A stretch of DNA of 64,000 nucleotides from Cranoglanis bouderius (Eukaryota > Chordata > Actinopteri > Siluriformes > Cranoglanididae), in assembly GCA_023630585.1 (NCBI GenBank), contig CM042556.1:1400501-1464500 (forward strand). Direction: 5' to 3'. Below are positions 48,170-59,300 of this stretch, piece by piece. The notes under the pieces are model-generated. The model was not told where the DNA came from. It ran no database searches and saw only the letters and a list, made by a program, of their open reading frames with translations. A program made the position numbers and the translations under genes. How positions within the stretch are numbered: position 1 is the stretch's first letter; each line of letters begins with the position of its first letter.

Positions 48170-48460
48170 CGAGGCGGAGCCAGAGGAGGGAGCAACGTTC
48201 TCCATGAAGTCAGAGTCGGGAGCAACGTGTTCCATGGAGCCAGAGGGGAGAGAGACGTTCTCTCCACGAGGCTAGAGGGGGGAGTGATGTCCTCTGCTAA
48301 GCAAGAGGGGGATGGCATATATGGCACAAAGCAGAGGGGAGGAGTGACCTCTTCAGCGGAGCAAGGAGGCAGAACGACGTCCTCAAAGGAGTAGGAAGGT
48401 GGAGTGGTGTCCTTAGCTGAGCAGGAAGGCAGAGCAACATCCTCGGTGGAGCAACGTCCA
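48170..48460 (+). repeat. Degenerate minisatellite, about 33-36-bp unit
   Basis: Roughly eight imperfect units of the form GGAGCAAGGAGGCAGAACGA then CGTCCTC. Units near 48300-48460 are most alike. A plus-strand frame across it reads GGRTTSSKE-like repeats, but stops occur and there is no splice context, so I do not call it coding. Confidence 0.75.
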
Positions 48461-48517
48461 ACATGGAGCCGGGTCTAGTGTAGTATGTCCAAGGCGAATA
48501 GGGAGATGGACATAATG

Positions 48518-48945
48518 TTTTTAATGTTCCTATAATGTGATGTTCTAAACATCACATTATAGGAACATTAAAAAAATATTCTGTCATCTCAGACGCCAAT
48601 AACATCCTTAAAATATTTTCAGAATGTTGCTGTGAGAATGCTTTTCCTTTGTTATTATGAAACAACGTGCCTATGTTTTATAAAAGAACATTGCACAATG
48701 TGTTGCCTCAACAATGTCCCCAAAACATCCTTAGAATGTTGAGGGCAAAATGTTCTACCTTTTGTTAACACATCACATTACAGGAACATTTATTAAAAAA
48801 ACGTTCTGTCATCTCAGGCGTAAATAACATCCTTAAAACATTTTCCGAATGTTGCAGTGAGAATGCTCTTCCTTGGTTGTTATGAAACATTGTGCCATTG
48901 TTTTAAAAAAGAACAATCTGTTACCTAAACAACGTCCCCAAAATA
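48518..48945. repeat. Perfect palindrome followed by about 222-bp tandem duplication
   Basis: 27-bp arms at 48518-48544 and 48548-48574 are exact reverse complements around a 3-nt loop (core GTTCCTATAATGTGATGTT). The unit starting CATCACATTATAGGAACATT (48551) repeats at about 48773 as CATCACATTACAGGAACATT, with TTCTGTCATCTCAG and AACATCCTTAAAA in both. Confidence 0.85.
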
Positions 48946-49659
48946 TCAACAAATAATGGAAAACCTGAGAGTGAGAAATGGTACAGTTAAAAGTATAAAA
49001 AGAATGACAAAAGGAATAGAGAAAAAGGAGACAGAGTCTGTATTGATTGAATTTGAAGGAAAAAAAAATACCTAAGGAGGTATATTTTGGATTTGTAAGG
49101 TATAATGTAAGAAAGTATGTAGTACAACCAATGAGATGTTATAACTGCCAAGAGACATACAGCCAAAATCTCCAAAGGGAAGAGAAGGTGTGCCAGATGT
49201 GGAGGGGAACCTGATTATGAGAAGTGTGGTGATGGAACGAAACCAAAGTTTTGTAATTGTGGAGGAAAACAGTGTAACTTACTGGGGAAGTGAGGCACTT
49301 AAAAAAGAAGTGGAGGTGCAGCAGATTAGGGTAAAATAAAAGGCATCATATGCTGAAGCAGTTAGGTTGGCTGGTCAGGAAAATCAGAATAAGAAGGGAA
49401 GAGGTAATAAATAGCACGGGGAAATAAATGAACAGAAAGATAAGAGGAACACTTGGATAGAGAAGAAGAAACTGGTCACTTTCATTGCAGTAATACATGC
49501 AATGTATGAAATTAAATCAAAAACAGAAAGGATCCAGGTGATTGTGAAAGCGGCAGAACACCATTTGGACAGGAAAGGATTGAAGTGGGAGGAAGTAAAT
49601 GAAGAACGTAGGATGCAAGCAAGTCAGGAGATATCGTGTAGTGTGATAGTACTAATAAT

Positions 49660-50385
49660 GCTAATCTTACAGTGGAATGCGAAAGGTTTGATAGCTAATG
49701 GTCAAGATTTTAAATAATTTGTAGCTAGTAGGGGAGGAAAACCAGAGATTGCATTCAAGAGAATTGGTTAAAACCTCAGTTGGATTTTGTTTTATATGAT
49801 TATGTGGCGGTTAGACATGATAGAAGAGAGAGGGGAGGAGGAGGATGTGCTACATTTATAAAGAAAGGAATACCATACCAAGTATTAGTTGTAGGAAATG
49901 AGCAAGGATATGTGGTAGTAAAGGTGTGGGTTGAAAAGAAAGAGTTGGTGATCGTAAATTATTATAATCCTTGTAAAAGACTAGAGGTAAAGAAATTTGA
50001 TGAGATAAAATTGCAAAATAGCAGCAATATAGTGTGGTGTGGGGATTTTAATGGTCATAATACGTTTTGGGGGAGTGATAGAATAGACAATAATGGTCAA
50101 GTAGTAGAAGAAATGTTAGATGAGAAGAATTTAGTGTGCTTAAATAATGGTGAATGTAGAAGAATAGATGTTAATACAGGGAAAGAATCAGTACAGGAGC
50201 TTACATTAGTATCAAGTAACATTGCAGCAATATGTGATTGGTCAGTGTATCAAGAAGGAACAATAGGCAGTGATCACTATCCACTGTGGTGTAAAATAAA
50301 TATAGAGGTAGCATGGAATACAGAGAATATAAGTGAGAAATTGAATCTTGGGAAAGCAGACTGGGGAAATTCAGGAGAAAAGTAG
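49660..50385 (+). pseudogene. I/Nimb LINE endonuclease domain
   Basis: Begins at the LQWNAKGLIANGQDFK strand (49666) after a frameshift-prone stretch and is open from 49780 to 50385: AVRHDRRERGGGGCATFIKK, NIVWCGDFNGHNTFWGSDR with the catalytic GDFN, and GTIGSDHYPLWCKINIEV with the SDH catalytic histidine. The stop after NSGEK at 50385 breaks the frame before the reverse transcriptase. Confidence 0.85.
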
Positions 50386-50732
50386 CAGATATTTAAAACA
50401 AATTAAGGCTGAAATGAGCATTGAAACATTAGACAACAAAATAAAGCAAGGTATAATATTGGCAGCAGCAGAGTCCATTCCCAAGAATAAAGGTAGAATT
50501 AAAAAGAAAGTAGTACCATGGTGGGGAAGGTAAGGAAGTAGTAAAAAATAGAAATAAAGCATTTGGGATAGTTAAAAGAAAGCATAACTTTCAACACATG
50601 ATTCAGTATAAGCAAGCTCAGGCAGAAGTAAGGAGGACAGTAAGATAAACAAAAAGGACATTCAGGAAAACATATTGTGATACAATTGGAAACACAGCTC
50701 AGATTCACGAAATATAGGATATAATTAAAAGT

Positions 50733-50748
50733 GGGGGGGGGGGGGGGG
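50733..50748. repeat. Poly-G run
   Basis: Sixteen consecutive G residues in the degraded LINE. Confidence 0.9.
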
Positions 50749-51075
50749 TTGATAGGAGAGAATGGAGTTATCCAGTTATGATTGAAGAAAACGAAACTGC
50801 AGTAACAAATAAAGAAAAGGTAGAGATGATGGCAAACGCCTTTGTTAAGATAAACAGCTCTAGTAATTTATCAGAAGAAGGAAACAGTAGTAGAAGGATG
50901 AGGATGCATTATGCAGGAAAAATAATGGTGATGAGGAACAAGATGTCCCTTTTAGCATGGGAGAACTGCAAAGAGCATTAAACAGGACAGGGAAAAGACT
51001 AAATATGTTACAGTATGTTAAAACATTTAAGCCCAGAATGCCAGGAGAAGCTATTGATGTTGTATAATGTAGGGA

Positions 51076-51780
51076 GTGTGTGAGGAGGGAAACTTGCCAC
51101 AAAGCTGGAAAGAAGCAGTAATTATTCCAATAAGGAAGCCGGGGAAAGATGCAAGTAGACCTGAGAACTATAGGCTAATAGCATTAACATCACATATATG
51201 TAAAATAATGGCGTGCATGATAAATGAAAGACTAATGTATTTCTTACAGAGTAGAAATATAATGGCTGGATGTCAGAGTGCATTTAGAAAAGGAAGAAAC
51301 ACAATGGATCCTGTGATAAATTTGGAAGAGGAAATAAGGAAAGCTCAGGTAAATAAAGAAACAGTAATAGCTGTGTTCTTTGATGTGGAGAAGACATAGG
51401 ATATGCTGTGGAAAGAGGGACTTCTAATTAAATTGCACTTGATGGGAGTTGGAGGGAAAATGTTCAACTGGATCATGCATTTCTTAAATGGAAGGTGAAG
51501 ATAGGGTCCGATATATCACGGCAATATAATGTAGAAAACAGAACACCACAAGTGTAATTAGTCCAACTTTACTCTCCATAATGATTAATGATATTTACTT
51601 AAACTTTCCAGTGGATATGGGGAGGTCCTTGTTTGCAGACGATGGAACAATATGGAAGAGAGGTAGAAATGGTGAATACACAATCCAGAAGATGAATTGG
51701 GCAAGTTGAAAAGTGGGGATTTAAGTTCTCAGTGGAGAAAACAAATGTAATGGTCTTTACAAATAAAAAGCTTTACAAAT
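51076..51780 (+). pseudogene. I/Nimb LINE reverse transcriptase
   Basis: LPQSWKEAVIIPIRKPGKDA (51091), ENYRLIALTSHICKIMACMI, CQSAFRKGRNTMDPVINLEE and VIAVFFDVEKT before a stop at 51399. Later frames give ISPTLLSIMINDIYLNFPVD and SLFADDGTIWKRGRNGEYTI (about 51630), so the catalytic FADD is intact although frames are broken. Confidence 0.82.
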
Positions 51781-52063
51781 AAAAAGAAAGACAAGAAATG
51801 CAAGTTGAAAATGTATGGAAGTATATTAGAAAAAGTAGAAAGTCTTAAAGGGTTAGAATGGGGAGCAAGTATTACAACTCTGAAACATATATATATATAT
51901 ATTGTATATGGATCAGCAGCAAAATCTGTGCTAGCTGAATTGGACACTGTGCAAGCACATGTTTTAAGAATATGCTTAGGGGCGATCAGAACTTCCCCAG
52001 TATGTGCACTTCAGGTTGAAGCAGGTGAAATGCTGTTGTGGTTACGACGAAGGCAATTGACAA

Positions 52064-52236
52064 CCAACTACATTTACATTTACATTTATGGCATTTGGCA
52101 GACGCCCTTATCCAGAGCGACTTACATCTTTATTTCATTTATACATCTGAGCAGTTGAGGGTTAAGGGCCTTGCTCAAGGGCCCAACAATGGCAGCTTGG
52201 CGGTGCTGGGGTTTGAACTCATGACCTTCCGATCAG
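52064..52236 (-). mobile_element. tRNA-derived SINE inside the LINE
   Basis: Reverse complement of the 12505 and 26655 family: GGTTTGAACTCATGACC (B box, reversed) at about 52210 and TTAAGGGCCTTGCTCAAGGG at 52162. ACATTTACATTTACATTT at its left edge is the A/T-rich tail. The LINE reading frame breaks at LTTN and resumes around YWIN on the other side. Confidence 0.88.
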
Positions 52237-52242
52237 TAGCTA

Positions 52243-53059
52243 TTGGATCAATCTAACGAAAATGTATTACAGAAATGTTGGGAGAAGGAGAAGAAAAATA
52301 AAGAAAATTTTGGATGGACAGGCGGTATAATAGCAAAGGAAATGGAAGTGTATGAGAAAGAATTTGCTGAGACTGTGGTGTGGCCTGATAAACCAGTCTG
52401 GTTACTGGAAAACCCAAAGGTTGATCTAGAGCTTTTAAAAATGAAAGGAAGTAGAAGAAGTATAGATATAACCAGTGAATATTATAAATACAAGCATTAT
52501 AAGTACAAAGACAGCATACAGATATTTTCAGATGGGTCAAAGGATCCACAAACAGATGCAACAGGATCTGCGGTATTTGTCCCTAGGTATAAAATGAGAG
52601 TCAACAAAAGAACATCTGACAGCTTAAATATATGTACAGTTAAATTATATGCTATATATATATATATAGATTGGCAAAAGAGGCAACTAAAAAGGGACAT
52701 GTTGATGTCAAATCAACATGATGGGATCATGTGGGATCATGTGGGATCATGAAAAGAAAGGGAGGCAGCTGTACAGGATCCAAAATAAAGTAGGTATGGT
52801 AAGAGAGAAGGGAAACAAAAGGAAAGAACCAGTTATAATAAGTAGACTGAGGATAGGTCATTGCAAGCTAAATAAAACTCTACATATCATAGGAAAACAT
52901 CCTACAGGTTTATGCGATGAACGTGAGGAGGAGGAGACAGTTCAACACATCTTTATGTCATGCAGGAGACATTCACAAGAAAGGGAAGAGATGAAGGAAC
53001 AGCTAAGGAGAATGGATATAGGAGAGTACAATATTAATTATTATAGAATGTGGAAATAA
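52243..53059 (+). pseudogene. I/Nimb LINE RNase H and C-terminal zinc motif
   Basis: The frame from 52243 reads DSIQIFSDGSKDPQTDATGS (RNase H start with the catalytic D of FSDGS). A deletion around a TATATA run at 52650 removes the rest of RNase H. From 52718, LRIGHCKLNKTLHIIGKHPT and EEEETVQHIFMSCRRH form the terminal CCHC motif, ending RMDIGEYNINYYRMWK at 53059. Confidence 0.8.
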
Positions 53060-53272
53060 TGATCAAGGAAGAAAATATTTGATTAATTTCCTAAGGAGGA
53101 CTGGGCTGGAAGGACGATTCTAATTAACAAGGACTAAGCTAAAGAAAGACAATAGGTGGCAGTAATGCAACAATTTGGATGTCAATTGCCGTAAAACACC
53201 AAGGAAGAAGAAGAAGCAGTCGCAGAAGAAGCAGTAGCAGAAGAAGCAGTAGCAGAAGAAGCAGTAGCAGCC

Positions 53273-53358
53273 CGCTTCTGAGGTGCGAATCGGATTTCCT
53301 ATTCTATAGCTCGTCGGAGTATTACTACTATTTTTTTTTTTATATATGTTACATCAAA
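53273..53358 (+). promoter_or_regulatory. GLE1 5' flank, very short between LINE tail and ATG
   Basis: Only 86 bp separates the LINE microsatellite tail from the GLE1 start codon. It holds CGAATCGGATTTCC and CTCGTCGGAG patches and a T-rich stretch ending TACATCAAAATG. No TATA box is placed appropriately. The transcription start is either here or inside LINE sequence; the sequence alone cannot say. Confidence 0.5.
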
Positions 53359-56300
53359 ATGCCAGTTGAAAGTCTGAGATGGGAGACGCTGGAAGCTTTG
53401 AAAAACTCACCGAAAGCAAAAATCAAATACAGTCCAGACTGGCTTGAAAAGGGGGAGGTAAACGAAAGCTTACTCTAAAACCTTTTTTAAATATGCTTGG
53501 TTACTGGGCGGTTATGCCGATTATTTGTTTAATTAATGCTGGTTAAATAAAATGGAAATTCTTTAAAGGCCTTTCTACTTTTAGCTATGACGATATATTG
53601 TATGTACCGCGTAAAGGGCCGATTGTAACTTATAGTGCTTGTGTAGATAAACTCCGTAATGAAAGCTTCAGTGTTTTCTGAACATGATTTCCTCCTGGGT
53701 TCTACATTAACAGGGTACTACAATTCGTGGATTACTTAAATATATTTATATATTTTTTGATCTTCAGGACATTTTAGCAGGCCGTAAAGAGGTAACGAGC
53801 CTGTCCCCTCTCTCTGAACAAGTTCTGAAGAGACTGAGTCCTCGGACTGTGCTGAAAAGTGGTTCCCGCTTGGGGTCCATGATCCCTGATGCAAATACTT
53901 CTGAAGATGGCCTCAACTCTGGTGCAGCTGCTGTTAAAATGTTCCATACACTCACTACTACATCATCCACCTCACCACTGCTGCTCATTGTCGAAAATGA
54001 GGTGAAGGTAAGCGCTACCATGTTATATTCTGGTTCCATCTTAGAGCAAGGTGATATCATGGAAGTCCATTCAGTGATGAATATGGATCGGTTTCATGTG
54101 TTCTTTTTTCTGCTATTATATGCTAGGTGACCGATGATAAATCAGAGCGTTTGAGCTCCACTGTGGACATGTGCAGCAGTTCACCACCACCCATCTCCCT
54201 TCTCTCACCCAAGGCCACTCAGATGGCAGGATGTATCCGCATCTGTGAGAAGAAACATTGGGCTAAAGCCAAGGTGCTGTGTGATCAAATGAGTGCAGGA
54301 AATTGTTACTATGAAGTTACACTGGTACGATAGAAGTGTGTAGAAGACAGTTTATTCCCGGATAGTTAAAGTGTTTACAGACCTGCAGGATGGAGATTTA
54401 CAACAGTGCCTGAAACATACTGCTATGCAATACAGCAAGCAACTATGAGGAATGTATTTACCTAACTTTGCCCAAGTCACCTAATCAGAATTTTAAAAAC
54501 ACATAGAAATTAAACATCTGCTGCATTAGAGGCTCTACACCACTATGTAGTAACTCAGATTCTTCCAAACCATTCAAGCAAAATGAATAAATTGTTCTGA
54601 ATTAAATCAAGGTTTCACACATGCATTGGTGTACATAAACTCTTGGGTATTATGACTTTCCAGTGTAGTGCAAACTTACAACTCTGATGAAGAAATGATT
54701 TATAAAAGGTATAAAGTTATGAAGGTATAACAATAACTGATTAATAGGCTTTACCTATTTGTTCATATTCAGCAACTGCTGATGAGATGTTGTCCTAAAA
54801 ATTATATCTCATTATCATTATTAAATAATGTTGCTTCTTTCTCCATTTTCAGGCAGAGCTGAACCTGAGGCAGGAGCTGCAGGAGTGTCTGGTGGCTGGT
54901 GTTGCCAGTCGGGAGTCTGAGCAGCTTAAACGCTTTGAGGAGTTCATGGAGCTTAAGCAGAGACAGGAGTACCAGAGCATGAGGGACATGATGGAAAAGG
55001 AGTATGTGCCCTCTGCACAATCTGCCAGTTAAAATGGGAATAATATAACCTAATAACCTATGGTACTTCTTAGGATATGGACTTAACCAGTTAATAATTG
55101 TATACAAATGGAAACACTAAGATAATGCTAATAAGCTTTGTTGGTCACTGTTTTCCAACTTCTCAAAGAACACAGGAAAGCCTCGGACGCCAGGAGAAGT
55201 TAAAGGAAGAACACAGACACAGAATGAAGGTAAGTGTGAAAAATTAATCTTTCACCACTGTGTGTGTGTGTGCATTTCTCACTACAGGTAATTCAGACCC
55301 TCCCCCCATTCAGTCAGACTAACCCCTTCCACCCCTGTTGGAATACTCGATTGTGATTGGCTGGAAGGTGCATGTTAAAACCGTGTATACCACAGGTAGT
55401 TTCAGTCAGTATAATCACTTCTAAATTAATGTGCTGCCTATAAACAACTGTAACCATAGTAACATACAGTTAAACTCAGCTTCATTATTAGTAGACAGAG
55501 ACTGTAATTCACACACAGACAGTCTCTCTCTCACTTGCTCTTTCTCTCTCTCGCTCTCTCTAATAACTATTTACTATAATTCATTCAAAGAAGTGTAATC
55601 TCATAGCACTACTTTATCTCTGTGTATGATAGAGCAGGTGGAATTCTAGATCTAATGACCCGTATATATTAACTGTTATTTTCATGTTTTCAGTCATGTT
55701 AATGCACAACGTGTATGGGATTAGATTTGTACCAAAAGTATTTTTCAAACTTTTCAAGAAACAAACAAAAATACGCAATGAGAAAGGAAAAAAAACACTC
55801 TGAAACTGAAAACAGTGAACTCTGTGGCAAAAATGTAACACTGTCTTCAAATAAACATCATTCTTTGTTAAGAGTTTTCTAGGCTTCCTTTCTGCTAATC
55901 ACAGTTTATGAATGCGCTGGATGAGTTTTCGTTTACGCTCAGCAAATTTACAGTCACCATTCTGGCACAAACCTCACATTTGGGTGCGGCTTAACAGCGC
56001 TTTACTCTCATTGACTAGTGAGATTTGGCTCAACAGCTTGAGCGTCCAGCTGAGGAGGAGGAGGATGACGAGAATGCCGCCGTACCATGTTGCTCCTGAG
56101 AGCTCATCTCGAAAAAAAAACTCCCCAAACCTCAAGTATTAATTACAGACTAATATACTGACTAACCGCATCCAGAATGCTCTCCAAAATTCACGCCACT
56201 GAAGTCTCTACTTCCTGGTCAGGGAGCTGTCGAGCCAAATCTCACTAGCCAATGAGAGTAAATCGCTGTTAAGCCCCACCCAAACGTGAGGTTTGTGCCA

Positions 56301-59300
56301 GAAAGTAAATCACTGTTAAGCCCTTTTGTGCCAGAACGGCGAACCTAAACTTGCGGAGCGTAAACGAAAAGTTTGAAAGCGTAAACGAAAACTCTGGCAG
56401 CGCATTCATAAACCATGATTAGCAAAAAGGAAGCTTAGAAAACTGTTAACAAAGAATGCTGTTTATTTGAAGACAGTGTTACTGTTGGGAGTGAGAGTGG
56501 GAGTGGTTGGGAGAAGTTGCTCTCTGAGGATGTTTTTGTACCATTCTTTATTCATGGCTGTGTTCTTAGGCAAAATTGTGAGTGAGCCCACTCCCTTGGC
56601 TGAGAAGCAACCCCACACATGAGTGGTCTCAGGATGCTTTACTGTTGGCATGACACAGGACTGATGGTAGCGCTCACCTTTTCTTCTCCGGACAAGCTTT
56701 TTTCCAGATGCCCCAAACAATCGGAAAGGGGATTCATCAGAGAAAATGACATTACCCCAGTCCTCAGCAGTCCAATCCCTGTACTTTTTGCAGAATAGCA
56801 GTCTGTCCCTGATGTTTTTCCTGGAGAGAAGTGGCTTCTTTGCTGCCCTTCTCGACACCAGGCCATCCTCCAAAAGTCTTCGCCTTACTGTGCGTGCAGA
56901 CGCACTCACACCTGCCTGCTGCCATTCCTGAGCAAGCTCTGCACTGGTGGTGCCCCGATCCCGCAGCTGAATCAACTTTAGGAGACGGTCCTGGCGCTTG
57001 CTGGACTTTTTTGGGCACCCTGAAGCCTTCTTCACAACAGTTGAACCTCGCTCCTTGAAGGTCTTGATGATCCGATAAATGGTTGATTTAGGTGCAATCT
57101 TACTAGCAGCAATATCCTTGCCTGTGAATCCCTTTTTGTGCAAAGCAATGATGGCTGCATGTGTTTCCTTGCAGGTAACCATAGTTAACAGAGGAAGAAC
57201 AATAATTTCAAGCACCACCCTCCTTTTAAAGCTTCCAGTCTGTTATTCTAACTCAATCAGCATGACAGAGTGATCTCCAGCCTTGTCCTCATTAACACTC
57301 TCACCTGTGTTAACCAGAGAATCACTGACATGATGTCAGCTGGTCCTTTTGTGGAAGGGCTGAAATGCAGTGGACATGTTTTTTTGGGATTAAGTTCATT
57401 TTCATGGCAAAGAGGGACTTTGAAATTAATTGCAATTCATCTGATCACTCTTCATAACATTCTGGAGTATATGCAAATTGCCATCATAAAAACTGAGGCA
57501 GCAGACTTTGTAAAAATTAATATTTGTGTCATTCTCAAAACTTTTGGCCACGGCTGTATGTACAGTGAGGGGAAAAAAGTATTTGATCCCCTGCTGATTT
57601 TGTACATTTGCCCACTGACAAAGAAATGATCAGTCTATAATTTTAATGGTAGGTGTATTTTAACAGTGAGAGACAGAATAACAACAAAAAAATCCAGAAA
57701 AACGCATTTCAAAAAAGTTATAAATTGATTTGCATTTTAATGAGTGAAATAAGTATTTGATCCCCTATTAATCAGCAAGATTTCTGGCTCCCAGGTGTCT
57801 TTTACACAGGTAATGAACTGAGATTAGGAGCACTCTCTTAAAGGGAGCGCTCCTAATCTCAGTTTGTTACCTGTATAAAAGACACCTGTCCACAGAAGCA
57901 ATCAATCAATCAGATTCCAAACTCTCCACCATGGCCAAGACCAAAGAGCTGTCCAAGGATGTCAGGGACAAGATTGTAGATCTACGCAAGGCTGGAATGG
58001 GCTACAAGACCATCGCCAAGCAGCTTGGTGAGAAGGTGACAACAGTTGATGCGATTATTCGCAAATGGAAGAAACACAAAATAACTGCGAGTCTCCCTCG
58101 GTCTGGGGCTCCATGCAAGATCTCACCTCATGGAGTTTCAATGATCATGAGAACAGTGAGGAATCAGCCCAGAACTACACGGGAGGATCTTGTTAATGAT
58201 CTCAAGGCAGCTGGGACCATAGTCACCAAGAAAACAATTGGTAACACACTACGCCGTGAAGGACTGAAATCCTGCAGCGCCCGCAAGGTCCCCCTGCTCA
58301 AGAAAGCACATGTACAGGCCCGTCTGAAGTTTGCCTGAATGATTCAGAGGAGAACTAGGTGAAAGTGTTGTGGTCAGATGAGACCAAAATCGAGCTCTTT
58401 GGCATCAACTCAATTCGCCGTGTTTGGAGGAGGAGGAATGCTGCCTATGACCCCAAGAACACCATCCCCACCGTCAAACATGGAGGGGGAAACATTATGC
58501 TTTGGGGGTGTTTTTCTGCTAAGGGGACAGGACAACTGCACCGCATCAAAGGGACGATGGACGATGTACCGTCAAATCTTGGGTGAGAACCTCCTTCCCT
58601 CAGCCAGGGCATTGAAAATGAGTCGTGGATGGTTATTCCAGCATGACAATGACCCAAAACACACAGCCAAGGCAACAAAGGAGTGGCTCAAGAAGAAGCA
58701 CATTAAGGTCCTGGAGTGGCCTAGCCAGTCTACAGACCTTAATCCCATAGAAAATGGAGCTGAAGGTTCGAGTTGCCAAACGTCAGCCTCGAGACCTTAA
58801 TGACTTGGAGAGGATCTGCAAAGAGGAGTGGGACAAAATCCCTCCTGAGATGTGTGCAAACCTGGTGGCCAACTACAAGAAACGTCTGACCTCTGTGATT
58901 GTCAACAAGGGTTTTGCCACCAAGTTCTAAGTCGAAGGGGTCAAATACTTATTTCACTCATTAAAATGCAAATCAATTCATAACTTTTTTGAAATGTGTT
59001 TTTCTGTATTTTTTTGTTGTTATTCTGTCTCTCACTGTTAAAATACACCTACCATTAAAATTATAGACTGATCATTTCTTTGTCAGTGGGCAAATGTACA
59101 AAATCAGCAGGGGATCAAATACTTTTTTCCCTCACTGTATGTATGTATGTATATTAGTGTGTATGTAGGTATGTATGAATGTATGTATACATACATACAT
59201 ATACACAGACACCACAAGACTTCTGAAGGTGTGCTGTGGTATCTGGCACCAAGTCGTTAGCAGCAAGTCCTGTAAGTTGCTAGCTGGGGCTTCCATGGAT

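Larger units (their letters stand above)
48950..53272 (+). mobile_element. I/Nimb-type LINE with RNase H, degraded
   Basis: Plus-strand LINE with an ORF1 CCHC zinc-knuckle remnant (49130-49290: RRCARCGGEPDYEKCGDG read across frames), endonuclease, reverse transcriptase, RNase H and a C-terminal zinc motif. The 3' untranslated region (CAATTGCCGTAAAACACCAA) ends in a GAA/GCA microsatellite at 53200-53272. Its RNase H domain places it in the I/Nimb group and separates it from the RTE and L2 LINEs here. It is interrupted by a SINE (52064-52236), and its end lies 87 bp from the GLE1 start codon. Confidence 0.85.

Noticed and set aside
48094..48394. Coding gene across the minisatellite
   Set aside because: Frames are short and interrupted, there are no splice sites and no recognisable domain. 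The periodicity explains the open frame.
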